From the NCBI RefSeq assembly GCF_031127815.1, contig NZ_JARXHY010000007.1:232999-296998 (forward strand): 64,000 bases of DNA, read 5' to 3'. Below the pieces are notes generated by a model. That model did no database searches. It had not been told where the DNA came from and was given only the letters and a program-made list of their open reading frames with translations. Shown piece by piece: positions 37,990-46,798 of the stretch. Within the stretch, counting starts at the first letter, position 1; every line of letters starts with the position of its first letter. Source of the DNA: Pelagicoccus sp. SDUM812003. GTDB taxonomy: Bacteria > Verrucomicrobiota > Verrucomicrobiia > Opitutales > Opitutaceae. The position numbers and the translations under genes were made by a program.

Positions 37990-39787
37990 ATCCCAGCTCT
38001 TGGGCCTGACAGCGGCCTGCACCTTGGTCGCCTCTCTCGGCGCCGCCGAATTGCTCAGTCCATTTGAAGCCCTACCAGCCGAAACCGTCGCAGCGCTGCG
38101 CTTCGACAATTCGCCCGAAACCCTCGACCGCTACGTCGAGACCACCAAGATCGGCAAGCTGCTGCTTTCCGACGAGAAGGTGGAGCAATACAAGGCCTTC
38201 GTGCAGAAGCTCATCGAAGACGACGACGAAGGCGTGGCCGTGCTGCAAAGCCTCGGCGAAGTCGGGCTGGAGCTCGACGATCTCTACGCCATGCTGACCA
38301 GCGAGATCGGCGCGGCGGTGGTGATGCAGGAGGTGCCTGACCATCAGGCTATGCCTACGCTTTTCGTCTGGGCGGACATGGAGGAGGGCGTCGCCAAGCA
38401 GGCTTTCGACGCGGTGCTCTCCGGCGCCGCGGAAAACGAGGCCGTCGAGCGCACCGATCTCGAGCTTCCGGGAGCTGCAGGCTCTCGGATTCGAAACAAG
38501 GAAACCGGTTCCTCGTTCCTCGTTTCCTCCCTCGAAAACCGATTCTACTTCGCCATTGGCCAAGTGATGGAGCCGATCACCTCCATGGAGGACGCGCAGC
38601 TTTTTGAGAATGCTGAGCTTGAAGCCCTAGGAGTCTTCCTGGCCGCTCAGCAGGGTGACGGGGGCGAATTCCTTTCCAGCTTCTACTCCGACCCCGCGAT
38701 CAACGCGGTGCGACCTGATTTCGAGCCTCGCATCGAAGTGCTGGGCGATGTCGGCGCTCTGCTGGAGTTCGTTCCGCAAAAAGGGGCCCAGTTCGTCGAG
38801 GCTCTCGACCTGAAGTCCTTCACCAAACTGGCCGCTTGGAGCGGACTGGTCGACATGGAGGAGCGCTCCACGCTGTTTCTCGGAGCTCCGTCTCCTCGCC
38901 GTGGACTGGCGGCATTGATCGACGGCGAATCCTTCGAGTTTCAGCCGCCGGAGTGGGTGCCCGCTTCCGTGAACACCTTTTCCGCTTTCTCCTTCGACTT
39001 GAACGAGGTCTACCAGCTGCTGCTGGACATCGCCAAGAAGTTCGCGCCGCCGGAAGTGGTGGAGCAGCAGGTGGCCCAGCTGAACGCCCAGCTAGGGATG
39101 ATGCTGCAGACCGATATGGATACCTTGCTGTCCAGTTTCGGGAAACGAGCCTATGTGGCGGAGTTTCCAGTGGAAACCCTTTCGATCGACCTCGGCACGG
39201 GCGCTTCGATGGAGGTGGCCAAGGCTCCTCAAGTCATCGTGATGGACTTCTCCCGTCCAGAGATCCTGCAGGCCGGACTGGCCATGATGGGCGGCATGCT
39301 GGCCGGAAACCCGAACGCAGGGATCGAGATTATCGACGAGCAGGGCTTCAGCGGCATCCGTTCCTCAAGCGGACCGCAAGGCGTGGTCACGGTGGCCCAT
39401 GGCATGGGCAAGCTGGTCTTCGCCGTGGGAGGCGATACCACTGCGAGTCGGATCTTCTCCGCCTTGAATTCCGTGCCGGAGGGGGAAGAGGCCCTCGTGA
39501 ACGATCCGGAATTTCGCGAGTACCTCTCTCAGAATCCCGTGAAGCCTGGAGTGGCCTTCAGTGTGACGCGTGGCGACAAGGCGCTGCAAAACATGATCCC
39601 GGCGCTCGAGACGCTGTCCAAGACCATGCAGGCGAGCGGTCAGGAGGACCAGCATGAGCTCTTCGAAGAGCTGATCGACCTGCTGCCTACGAAGGAGGAG
39701 CTGGACGGGCTCTTGGGGATCGGCCTGACGCGCATGTACTTCAACGAGGCCGGCCTCGTGGTGGAAGGCGTCAGCCAGTACAAGTAG
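37946..39787 (+). CDS. Exported protein of unknown function (DUF3352-like layout)
   Basis: 613 residues from the GTG at 37946, supported by GGGAG seven bases before it; a second GTG at 37979 would also precede the signal peptide (QLLGLTAACTLVASLGAAE). The mature part is a long alpha/beta protein with a start typical of substrate-binding-like envelope proteins (LLSPFEALPAETVAALRFDN). No catalytic motif was found. The start lies inside the protease gene, so translation is probably coupled. Being made together with a protease and a propeller suggests one envelope module; it could be a substrate, inhibitor or chaperone of the protease, which is speculation. Confidence 0.75.
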   Translation: MTNPKRTILNPVKNRSQLLGLTAACTLVASLGAAELLSPFEALPAETVAALRFDNSPETLDRYVETTKIGKLLLSDEKVEQYKAFVQKLIEDDDEGVAVLQSLGEVGLELDDLYAMLTSEIGAAVVMQEVPDHQAMPTLFVWADMEEGVAKQAFDAVLSGAAENEAVERTDLELPGAAGSRIRNKETGSSFLVSSLENRFYFAIGQVMEPITSMEDAQLFENAELEALGVFLAAQQGDGGEFLSSFYSDPAINAVRPDFEPRIEVLGDVGALLEFVPQKGAQFVEALDLKSFTKLAAWSGLVDMEERSTLFLGAPSPRRGLAALIDGESFEFQPPEWVPASVNTFSAFSFDLNEVYQLLLDIAKKFAPPEVVEQQVAQLNAQLGMMLQTDMDTLLSSFGKRAYVAEFPVETLSIDLGTGASMEVAKAPQVIVMDFSRPEILQAGLAMMGGMLAGNPNAGIEIIDEQGFSGIRSSSGPQGVVTVAHGMGKLVFAVGGDTTASRIFSALNSVPEGEEALVNDPEFREYLSQNPVKPGVAFSVTRGDKALQNMIPALETLSKTMQASGQEDQHELFEELIDLLPTKEELDGLLGIGLTRMYFNEAGLVVEGVSQYK

Positions 39788-39814
39788 TCGCCAGCCTCGC
39801 GAATCGAATTTCAG

Positions 39815-39846
39815 AGCCGCTTCGTCCTTTCGATGGAGCGGCTTTT
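39815..39846 (+). terminator. Rho-independent terminator of the FG-GAP/protease operon
   Basis: AGCCGCT/AGCGGCT forms a 7-bp stem with a loop of about 13 bases followed by TTTTT, 27 bases after the stop. Confidence 0.72.
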
Positions 39847-40035
39847 TCGTGCCCCCACCTTCGCTAGGGCCAAGGGTTCGTTTGCCTTAAGCGCTTTCTT
39901 TCGTTTGCCTAAGGGCTTGGACGGGTGTTGCATGAGATTGGTTCAGAAAAGTCGTTACAGACGGGGCGCAGATGGGGAACATACGACCGTTTCGCGCCAC
40001 TAGAGAGAACTCCAACAGACTGTATCGCTTCCTTT

Positions 40036-41391
40036 ATGATTCTCCTCGCTTTTCGGATGCTCATGCCCTCGCTCGCCGCCTCGTGTCTGGCGTTGTCCTT
40101 TCTTTCCGAAACCCGCGCCCTGGAGGCGGGCAGGGAGCCGGAGGAGGGCGCCCCGGTGTTCTTTCTGGAGGAAGTCATACCGAATTGCGCCTGCAAGCAG
40201 CCTAGCTACTGGGTGCGGCCCATCGTCGAGGTGGATGACTTTCGCTACGCCTTTCAGGTGGAGAGCGACTTCGGAAAAGTGGTTATCCTCGGCGTGGAGA
40301 ACCTGCGGGAGTACCTTCATGAGCTGGAGGTGATCGAGTCTCTCCAGGAGATCGGCCAGACCGAAGCCTTCGCCAAGACGCTTTCCAAGCGCTTCACCGA
40401 TCCGGTGATGACTACCTTCGGGGTGGCCCGCAGACCCATTTCCACGGTGACAGGTCTTCCTGGCGGCATCACGCGCTACATCGGTGGCAAGCTTTATCAA
40501 GTCAGCCGCACCTCACGTCGCGCCATGGACAAGTTGAGCGACCGAAAGGACGAAGAGGAGGAGCAGGTGGTGGAGGAGGATCAAGAAAAGGTCGGGACCG
40601 GAAAGCGGATCGCCCGATCCACTGGATCGCTCAGCCGCAAGCACCTCGGATACGACTCCTCCAAGCGAAAGTGGGCCCGCCAGTTCGGGGTGGATCCCTA
40701 TTCCTCCAACCCGGCTTTGCAGGAGGAGCTCGGGCGCATCGCGTGGGCGTCATCCTTCGGCGATTTCGCGGGCGATTTCGTCGTCCCTGCTTCGGAAGTG
40801 GTCTCCTACGCGGGCAAGGCTAGGGAGCTGGTCTGGGATACGCCGGCTCACCTCCTGGAGCAGAGAAACGAGAAACTGCTCAAGAAACTCAGTGTATCCA
40901 AGGATGTTATACAGGAATTCATGGACACGGATGCGTTGTCCTTGACTGAGAAGACGCAGCTCTGCGCTCAGCTGGAGTCCCTTTCGGCAGTCGAAGGCTG
41001 CGTGGATCTCGTGGAAATCGTCCTGGAGGCCAAGACCTATCAGGATATCGGAGTGCTGCTCGACACCATCAAGCTGTTGGAGCAATACCAGAGCAAGGTC
41101 GCGCCTCTCGCGTCGATTTCGCTGCGTCAGGGCATGCTAAGCGCCGTATCCGAAAATGGATACCTGGTGCTGCCCATCGCCGCTGATTTCCTGCATTGGA
41201 CTCCTGTGGTTTCGACCGCTCTGACTTCGGACGCCTTCAAGGCGGAGAAGCGCGAGATCTGGATCAGCGGGCAAGTCTCCGGCATCGCGGAGAGTCGGCT
41301 TCGCCACTATGGTTGGGAGGTCTTCCAGGAGCGTGACGAAGCGCGGGAGGCTCTGCTGAGCTTGTCAGAGCAGCGCTCGGGCCGCCAGTAG
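40036..41391 (+). CDS. Hypothetical exported protein
   Basis: 451 residues from the ATG at 40036, where a signal peptide starts (LAFRMLMPSLAASCLALSFL). The mature protein opens with a short Cys pair (NCACKQPSYW), followed by a compact domain to about residue 150, a highly charged linker (SDRKDEEEEQVVEEDQEK) and a helical C-terminal half. Not recognised. Its 3' end overlaps the end of aroQ on the other strand by 27 bases, so no terminator separates them. It follows the protease operon but behind a terminator. Confidence 0.68.
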   Translation: MILLAFRMLMPSLAASCLALSFLSETRALEAGREPEEGAPVFFLEEVIPNCACKQPSYWVRPIVEVDDFRYAFQVESDFGKVVILGVENLREYLHELEVIESLQEIGQTEAFAKTLSKRFTDPVMTTFGVARRPISTVTGLPGGITRYIGGKLYQVSRTSRRAMDKLSDRKDEEEEQVVEEDQEKVGTGKRIARSTGSLSRKHLGYDSSKRKWARQFGVDPYSSNPALQEELGRIAWASSFGDFAGDFVVPASEVVSYAGKARELVWDTPAHLLEQRNEKLLKKLSVSKDVIQEFMDTDALSLTEKTQLCAQLESLSAVEGCVDLVEIVLEAKTYQDIGVLLDTIKLLEQYQSKVAPLASISLRQGMLSAVSENGYLVLPIAADFLHWTPVVSTALTSDAFKAEKREIWISGQVSGIAESRLRHYGWEVFQERDEAREALLSLSEQRSGRQ

Positions 41392-41781
41392 GTAGCCGTC
41401 GGTGCCAAGCCCGGTGATGACGCCCTTCGACACCTCGGCTGTGAACGAGTGGTGTCGGAACTGCTCGCGGCTGTGGATGTTGCTGATATGCACTTCGATC
41501 ACGGTCAGGCCCGAAGCGCTGATCGCGTCGCGCAGGGCCACGCTGGTATGCGAGTAGGCGGCTGGGTTGAAGATGACGCCTTGGCAGTCGGACTCGGCGA
41601 GCTCGGAAAACTTGTCCACCAGGTCGCCTTCATGGTTCGACTGGTAGAATTCGAACTCCGCTTCCGGAATGGCGGATCGCAGTTCGGCCGCGATGTCGTC
41701 GAGCGTCTTCGAGCCGTATATTTCCGGTTCGCGCTTGCCGAGACGATTCAGATTGGGGCCGTTTAGCACTGCGATCTTCAT
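41365..41781 (-). CDS. aroQ: 3-dehydroquinate dehydratase, type II
   Basis: 138 residues, normal for the dodecameric type II enzyme of the shikimate pathway, which removes water from 3-dehydroquinate. The N-terminal GPNLNRLGKREPEIYG includes the active-site Arg17 and catalytic Tyr22; NPAAYSHTSVALRDA and EVHISNIHSREQFRHHS include Asn72 and the catalytic His98. It is 73 bases after the Nif3-like gene and probably co-transcribed with it. Confidence 0.96.
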   Translation of the reverse strand: MKIAVLNGPNLNRLGKREPEIYGSKTLDDIAAELRSAIPEAEFEFYQSNHEGDLVDKFSELAESDCQGVIFNPAAYSHTSVALRDAISASGLTVIEVHISNIHSREQFRHHSFTAEVSKGVITGLGTDGYLLAARALL

Positions 41782-41854
41782 AATAGCTAGATGTTTGGAG
41801 AAAACTCGACGGCTTGTACATGCAGAAATAGCCGCTTGCTGGCGGCTCGAATCC

Positions 41855-42610
41855 TCAGAGCGGACACTCCGTTTTGATGAACTCCCATTTCAGGTGGAAG
41901 GCTTTGGCCGCCTCGGCGGCGAGAGCGGACACGCCGAAGGTTTCGGTCGCGTAGTGACCGCACGCATACACGTTCAAGCCGAGCTCCTGAGCTTGATTGA
42001 AATGATGCTGGCGCAGTTCTCCGGTGACGAAGGTGTCCGCTCCGGTGGCTTTCACATGCTCGATGGCGCTGGCTCCGCTGCCTGTGAGCACGCAGATCTT
42101 CTCGGGCGCGTCCGAGCCGTATTCGATAGCGGAAAAGCGTTGCCCAAAGGTCTGCTTCAGCACGGCTCTCAAATCGGCCCGGGTGCTGTTCCATTGGCCG
42201 ATCAAGCCGATGTCGGTGCCTTCGTAGGGCAGGAAGGTATCAACTGGCTTGATGCCCAGCTTCTTCGCCAGCAGAGCGTTGTTTCCGATTTCGGGGTGGG
42301 CGTCGAGCGGCAGATGGCAGGAGTAGACCGCCAGGTTTCCGTCGATGAGGGAGCGGATCTTGTCGTATTCAGATCCCACTACGGGCTTGGCTCCGCTCCA
42401 GAACATGCCGTGGTGCACGATGAGGAAATCGATCTTCGCCTCGATCGCCTTCTGGAAGGGGACCAGTCCAGCGTCCACCGCCGCTCCTATCTTGGTCACC
42501 ATGCCGTCGTTGGCGAATTGCAGGCCGTTGAGGGCCCCGGAAAAGTCTTTCACTTGGTGGGTGCGGGCGCGCTGGTCGCAGAACTCGACCAATTTCTTCA
42601 GTTCGATCAT
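41855..42610 (-). CDS. Nif3-like dinuclear metal-centre hexameric protein
   Basis: 251 residues, the short form without the central PII-like insert. Metal ligands are seen in FLIVHHGMFWSG (two His near residue 65) and in CGHYATETFGV near the C-terminus, where His and Glu complete the two-metal site. The family (GTP cyclohydrolase 1 type 2 / NIF3) has a conserved structure but disputed activity. It is the first gene of a likely two-gene operon with aroQ. Confidence 0.92.
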   Translation of the reverse strand: MIELKKLVEFCDQRARTHQVKDFSGALNGLQFANDGMVTKIGAAVDAGLVPFQKAIEAKIDFLIVHHGMFWSGAKPVVGSEYDKIRSLIDGNLAVYSCHLPLDAHPEIGNNALLAKKLGIKPVDTFLPYEGTDIGLIGQWNSTRADLRAVLKQTFGQRFSAIEYGSDAPEKICVLTGSGASAIEHVKATGADTFVTGELRQHHFNQAQELGLNVYACGHYATETFGVSALAAEAAKAFHLKWEFIKTECPL

Positions 42611-42756
42611 GAGAGGGATGCTGCTGGAGTGGGAGGGAATTTAAGAGGGTTAGAGAAAACCGAGGCGGCGGGTGGAGGGCAAGTTCTCGCGGGCGCCGCG
42701 GCGCTTTTTTGTGGCCAATCCACTGGCGGCGGGCATTTATAAAGGACGACGCAACG

Positions 42757-43320
42757 ATGTACGACGAGTCGCACGAAGACACCATCGAACTCGCAGGTTC
42801 CCTGCTGCTAGCCCATCCGCACCTGAAGGATCCAAACTTCGCGAGCACGGTGGTGCTGCTGACTGCCCACGAAGAGGCCGGCTCGCTGGGTGTGGTGCTC
42901 AACCGCTTCACCGGAAAGCGACTGCGCGAGCTCAGTCCGGACTTCGAGGAGCTCGGATTGGGCGACATCCCCATATACGAAGGCGGGCCGGTGAACCAGG
43001 ATCAGCTCATCATCGCTGCGTGGAAAACCCTGACCGAAGAGGGCGCCTTCAAGCTCTACTTTGGCATGGAGCCAGTCGTGGCTCAGTCCAAGATGCAAAC
43101 CGATCCGGATCTGGAGTTTCGGGCCTTCAAGGGCTACTCCGGCTGGGGCGAGGGTCAGCTGATGGGAGAGCTCGAGGACAACGCATGGGTGGTCAGCGAC
43201 GTGGACGCGGGCTCCATTTCCAAGCTTGAAGGCGAGCAGCTCTGGCGTCATCTAATAATGGAGGTGAACCCGGAGCTCGGCTTGATTTCGCTGGAACCAA
43301 AGGATCCGGACAGCAACTGA
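42757..43320 (+). CDS. YqgE/AlgH family protein
   Basis: 187 residues from the ATG at 42757, with AAGGA 11 bases upstream; a frame extension to 42709 adds 16 residues that are not part of the family. [20 protein letters not shown] near the N-terminus, [28 protein letters not shown] and [19 protein letters not shown] are the DUF179 signatures. Named for alginate regulation in Pseudomonas; the molecular role is unknown. Divergent from the Nif3-aroQ pair. Confidence 0.93.
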   Translation: MYDESHEDTIELAGSLLLAHPHLKDPNFASTVVLLTAHEEAGSLGVVLNRFTGKRLRELSPDFEELGLGDIPIYEGGPVNQDQLIIAAWKTLTEEGAFKLYFGMEPVVAQSKMQTDPDLEFRAFKGYSGWGEGQLMGELEDNAWVVSDVDAGSISKLEGEQLWRHLIMEVNPELGLISLEPKDPDSN

Positions 43321-43405
43321 GGGTCGCACTCAGGGCGCTTCCCCTAGGCGTTTCGATCCGCGGCCCGACGGCTGCCGAGGGCAGCAAAGTTTTCCTATTC
43401 CTTTG

Positions 43406-43436
43406 TTGACAGGTGGAATGGCAACCGTTCTTTTAT
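43406..43436 (+). promoter_or_regulatory. Candidate promoter for rpmJ-rpmE
   Basis: TTGACA at 43406 is a perfect -35 box. The matching -10 is weak: TCTTTT at 17 bases or TTTTAT at 19 bases. It lies just before the rpmJ start at 43445. No clear Zur-type palindrome was seen. Confidence 0.35.
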
Positions 43437-43444
43437 CGCCCCTT

Positions 43445-43570
43445 ATGAAAGTAGTCTCTTCACTGAAGTCAGCTAAGACACGTCACCCCGACTGCCAAGT
43501 AGTGCGTCGCAAGGGCAGACTGTACGTGATCTGCAAGACCAATCCGCGTTTCAAGGCCCGTCAGGGTTAA
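43445..43570 (+). CDS. rpmJ: 50S ribosomal protein L36, zinc-independent type
   Basis: 41 residues: it starts [20 protein letters not shown] and ends [14 protein letters not shown]. The pattern matches the YkgO type (L36B), in which part of the Cys-Cys-Cys-His zinc site of standard L36 is lost: Cys17 and Cys30 remain, the first Cys and the His are replaced. In Proteobacteria such genes are switched on by zinc shortage. It is 31 bases upstream of the matching zinc-independent L31 gene. Confidence 0.93.
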   Translation: MKVVSSLKSAKTRHPDCQVVRRKGRLYVICKTNPRFKARQG

Positions 43571-43601
43571 CCATCGCTCTAACCGCTTTTATTCTTTCGC
43601 C

Positions 43602-43847
43602 GTGAAAAAAGGTATTCACCCAGATTATCATCCAACCGTCTTCGTCGACGTATCGTCCGGGAAGCAGTTCCTGACGAACTCCACCATCAAGTCTGGCCAG
43701 ACTGAGACAATCGACGGCGTCGAATACGTTAAGGTCGTTCGCGACATCACCATGGACTCCCACCCGGTCTACACCGGCGAAAAGCGCTTCGTCGACACCG
43801 CTGGCCGCGTGGAAAAGTTCCAGAACAAGTTCCGTCGTCGCCGCTAG
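43602..43847 (+). CDS. rpmE2: 50S ribosomal protein L31 type B
   Basis: 81 residues beginning MKKGIHPDYHPTVFVDVSSG, with HPVYTGEKRFVDTAGRVEKF, the type B signature. It lacks the CxxC zinc ribbon of type A L31. Together with the zinc-independent L36 upstream it forms the ykgO-ykgM arrangement. A terminator follows within 60 bases. Confidence 0.95.
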   Translation: MKKGIHPDYHPTVFVDVSSGKQFLTNSTIKSGQTETIDGVEYVKVVRDITMDSHPVYTGEKRFVDTAGRVEKFQNKFRRRR

Positions 43848-43873
43848 TCGGACGACTCGACCACCGATTTTCC

Positions 43874-43905
43874 AAGCCCTTGAGCCACGGTTCGAGGGCT
43901 TTTTC
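43874..43905 (+). terminator. Rho-independent terminator of the L36-L31 operon
   Basis: AAGCCCTTGA/TCGAGGGCTT (one wobble) with an 8-base loop, followed by TTTTT. Confidence 0.82.
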
Positions 43906-44016
43906 ATGTCCGGGCAGAGCCGCTTCAGGCCCACAGATTGGCAAACCATTTCTTAGCTCGGCCTCAATTCTCGCCTTGAGTCGCTGGCGAGCTCGCTCCT
44001 AGGTCTATCCCCCACA

Positions 44017-44664
44017 ATGGCTAAGAATCTCATCTTCATCGACTGCGACAGCACCTTGAGCTCCATCGAGGGCATCGACGAACTGGCCCGTTTGCGGGGC
44101 GAAGACACCTTTCGCGAGTGCGAAAACATGACCAATCGAGCCATGGATGGCGAAATCGCCATCGAAGACGTCTACGGGGCTCGGCTGAATCTGATCAAGC
44201 CGTCCGCCGAAGAGTGCGCCCGAATCGGCCAGCTCTACATCGAGACGGTGGAGCCGACCGCCAAGTCCTTCCTGGAGAAGTTGAGAGCCTTGGACTGGGA
44301 ACCGATCATCGTGAGCGGAGGGCTGACGCAGGTGATCGCTCCGTTCGCTGCCTACCTCGGCGTGGATCGGGTCAGGGCGGTGGACTTGATCTTTGATGAA
44401 AACGGTGGCTACGTCGGTTTCGACGAAAACTGCCCGACCTCGCGAATGGGCGGCAAGATGGAGATCATCGAAGCCGACCGAGCAGCCCTCGAAGCGATGC
44501 GTGTCGTGATGGTGGGAGACGGTTCCAGCGATCTGGAGACGCAGCCTTTCGTGGATCTTTTTATCGGATACGGCGGATTCCTCGAGCGCCCGAAAGTGAA
44601 GGCGGAAGCCAAGGCGTTCGTATATCGGCTGAGCGATATCCCAAATCTGCTGACTGCCTTCTAA
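44017..44664 (+). CDS. serB: HAD-family phosphoserine-phosphatase-like hydrolase
   Basis: 215 residues. Motif I LIFIDCDSTLSSIEG has nucleophile Asp9 and acid Asp11; IIVSGGLTQVIAPFAAYLG is motif II with Ser; the Lys of motif III is in MGGKMEII; VVMVGDGSSDLETQPFVDL is motif IV. It fits the SerB branch (IB subfamily), which makes serine from phosphoserine. The N-terminal ACT domain of some SerB proteins is absent. It is the first gene of a close trio with a small membrane protein and menA. The assignment as serB rather than a sister phosphatase is likely but unproven. Confidence 0.85.
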   Translation: MAKNLIFIDCDSTLSSIEGIDELARLRGEDTFRECENMTNRAMDGEIAIEDVYGARLNLIKPSAEECARIGQLYIETVEPTAKSFLEKLRALDWEPIIVSGGLTQVIAPFAAYLGVDRVRAVDLIFDENGGYVGFDENCPTSRMGGKMEIIEADRAALEAMRVVMVGDGSSDLETQPFVDLFIGYGGFLERPKVKAEAKAFVYRLSDIPNLLTAF

Positions 44665-44682
44665 CCCTACCGGACCCCAAAA

Positions 44683-44913
44683 ATGAAAATCGACGATAGT
44701 TTCTTGGAAAAGGAAGCCGCCAAGCGTCGCCTGCTGACGTGGGTGCTGATCATGCTCTTTTCCAACGTCATCACGCTTACGATCATCTACGTGACCGGGT
44801 TTTTCGAGCGGGAGCCGACCCTCGCTCGAGTGATCATCTACTCCGAGGTCGTGGTGTTCGGGATCGTCTATTTCGTGATAAGAAGAAAGACGGCTCTCGA
44901 TAGTAGGAAATAG
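44683..44913 (+). CDS. Small two-helix membrane protein
   Basis: 76 residues with two hydrophobic helices (about 19-39 and 48-66) and charged ends, so a hairpin in the inner membrane. Not recognised. It is tightly packed, 18 bases after serB and 20 bases before menA, with a start preceded by an A-rich stretch; this spacing supports a real gene in one operon. Confidence 0.65.
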   Translation: MKIDDSFLEKEAAKRRLLTWVLIMLFSNVITLTIIYVTGFFEREPTLARVIIYSEVVVFGIVYFVIRRKTALDSRK

Positions 44914-44933
44914 CTTCTGCGGAAGGATAGGCC

Positions 44934-45806
44934 ATGCTCTCGGATTGGATCGACGCCGCCCGCCCCAAGACGCTGCCCGCGGCCGTGGTGCCCGTGACGG
45001 TCGGGGCGGCCGAAGCCTATCGCGCGGGAGCCTTTGCGCTTTGGCCCACCGCTGTCTGCCTCGTATTCGCATTGCTGGTGCAGATCGCGACCAACATGGC
45101 GAATGATTACTATGACCATATCCGCGGAGCGGATACGAAGGATCGTCTCGGTCCGGAGAGACTTGTGGCTAGCGGTCGTATCTCTCCTCGAGCGATGCTC
45201 TGGGCCTCGCTTGGCGTTTTCGCCCTGGCGTTCTTCATCGGCCTAAATCTGGTGGCCTATCGCGATTGGTATCTGCTGGTTGTAGGCATCGTATCCATTG
45301 TATTCGGTTATGGATACACTGGTGGTCCGTTTCCGCTCGCCTATCGAGGACTGGGCGATGTTTTCGTGGTGCTCTTTTTCGGCCTCGTCGCGACCATGGG
45401 CACTTACTACGTGCTGGTGGGTGAGCTTGCGATCTCCGCTGCTTCGCTCGGGCTGGCGATCGGGCTGTTGGCGAACAACATTCTGGTGGTTAATAACTAC
45501 CGCGATCGCGATACCGATCGAGCGGCCCGAAAAATGACGTTGATCGCCCGCTGGGGGTTGCGGTTCGGACGGGCCCAATACTGGTCTCAGCTCGCTGGTG
45601 CCGCGGGCTCGCTCCTGGCTTACGCCTGGTTGACCGATAGCGTCTGGGCGCTGTTGCCTCTTGGGGCTTTCCCTTTGGGCGCGAAGTTGGCGGTGGACCT
45701 GGGGCGAACCGACGGCCGGGCGCTCAACGGCATTTTGGCCAAAAGCGCCGGACTGGTGCTGCTGGTGGGCGCGCTGCTCGCTGCAGGAGTGGTTTTAAGC
45801 GCCTAG
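44934..45806 (+). CDS. menA: 1,4-dihydroxy-2-naphthoate polyprenyltransferase
   Basis: 290 residues, about eight membrane helices. It begins WIDAARPKTLPAAVVPVTVG, the MenA N-terminus. The two Asp-rich prenyl-diphosphate sites are NMANDYYDHIRGADT and VNNYRDRDTDRAARKMTL. MenA joins the isoprenoid side chain to DHNA in menaquinone synthesis at the membrane, so the organism probably uses menaquinone. Other men genes are not in the window. Third gene of the serB trio. Confidence 0.94.
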   Translation: MLSDWIDAARPKTLPAAVVPVTVGAAEAYRAGAFALWPTAVCLVFALLVQIATNMANDYYDHIRGADTKDRLGPERLVASGRISPRAMLWASLGVFALAFFIGLNLVAYRDWYLLVVGIVSIVFGYGYTGGPFPLAYRGLGDVFVVLFFGLVATMGTYYVLVGELAISAASLGLAIGLLANNILVVNNYRDRDTDRAARKMTLIARWGLRFGRAQYWSQLAGAAGSLLAYAWLTDSVWALLPLGAFPLGAKLAVDLGRTDGRALNGILAKSAGLVLLVGALLAAGVVLSA

Positions 45807-45887
45807 CGTATTCGTTGATCGCAAGCGAGGGCCGCGGCAGTCGGGCATCGCTTGCCATTGCTGGGCTATGCCCTTATGCCTCGGCTC

Positions 45888-46730
45888 ATGATTTATTACG
45901 TGTTTCCCGATGGCGGCAGGATGCCTATGATTGGTTTGGGGACCTATGGGCTTAGAGGCGAGGACGGCGCTCGCTGCGTGCTGGAAGCCCTCGACATGGG
46001 CTATCGACATTTGGATACGGCGGCGACCTACGAAAACGAGCGGGAGGTGGGCAGGGGCATGGCGCTCTCCCAAGTTTCTCGCGAAGAGATCTTCCTCACC
46101 ACCAAAGTGGATCGAGAGGATCTCTGCTACGATCGTTTCATCGCGTCCTGCGAAAGCAGTCTTGAAAGGCTGAATACGGACTACGTCGACTTGCTGCTGG
46201 TGCACTGGCCGAATAGAGAAGTGCCGATCGAAGAGACCTTGCGAGCAGCGCAGCGCTTGGTCGAGCAGGGGAAGGCGAGACGCTTCGGCGTATCCAATTT
46301 TATCCGACCTTATCTCGAGGAAGCCGTCGGCGCGGATCGTTTGCCGATCGCCACGAACCAGGTGGAGTATCACCCATACCTCAACCAAAAGGGCCTGCTA
46401 CGCTACTGCCTGGAAAAGCGGATTCTGCTCACCGCCTATTCGCCTTTGGGGCACGGCAAAGGGCATGTTCTCAACGATCCGGTTCTCCAGGAGATCTCTC
46501 AACGAATCGGACGGACGGTGGCCCAGGTCGCTTTGCGCTGGCTTCTGCAGAAAGGCATCGCGGTGATTCCCAAATCCGCCTCGCGCTCTCGAATGGCGGA
46601 GAATCTAGCAGCCGCGGATTTCGAGCTGGAAGAGGGCTTGGCGCAGCGCATCGAAGCGTTGGAAGAGCGAAAGCGCCTGATCGATTGGTGGCCCGGGGAC
46701 TTCGAGAAGGATCCCGGAGCCTTCGAATGA
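45888..46730 (+). CDS. Aldo/keto reductase
   Basis: 280 residues from the ATG at 45888, chosen because family members begin with a strand such as MIYYVFPDGGRMPMIGLGTY; an ATG at 45876 and a TTG at 45852 are also in frame. The tetrad is visible: Asp in YRHLDTAATYENE, Tyr in the same block, Lys in FLTTKVDRE and His in LLLVHWPNRE. NADPH-binding IPKSASRSRMAENL is near the C-terminus. A small barrel protein of the 2,5-diketogluconate-reductase type; substrate unknown. Confidence 0.93.
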   Translation: MIYYVFPDGGRMPMIGLGTYGLRGEDGARCVLEALDMGYRHLDTAATYENEREVGRGMALSQVSREEIFLTTKVDREDLCYDRFIASCESSLERLNTDYVDLLLVHWPNREVPIEETLRAAQRLVEQGKARRFGVSNFIRPYLEEAVGADRLPIATNQVEYHPYLNQKGLLRYCLEKRILLTAYSPLGHGKGHVLNDPVLQEISQRIGRTVAQVALRWLLQKGIAVIPKSASRSRMAENLAAADFELEEGLAQRIEALEERKRLIDWWPGDFEKDPGAFE

Positions 46731-46798
46731 GCCCGCTCTTATTCCTCGAGCAAAGGCTGTACTTTTTCCGCTTTTTGGATTAGCTTTCCTTCACTTCA

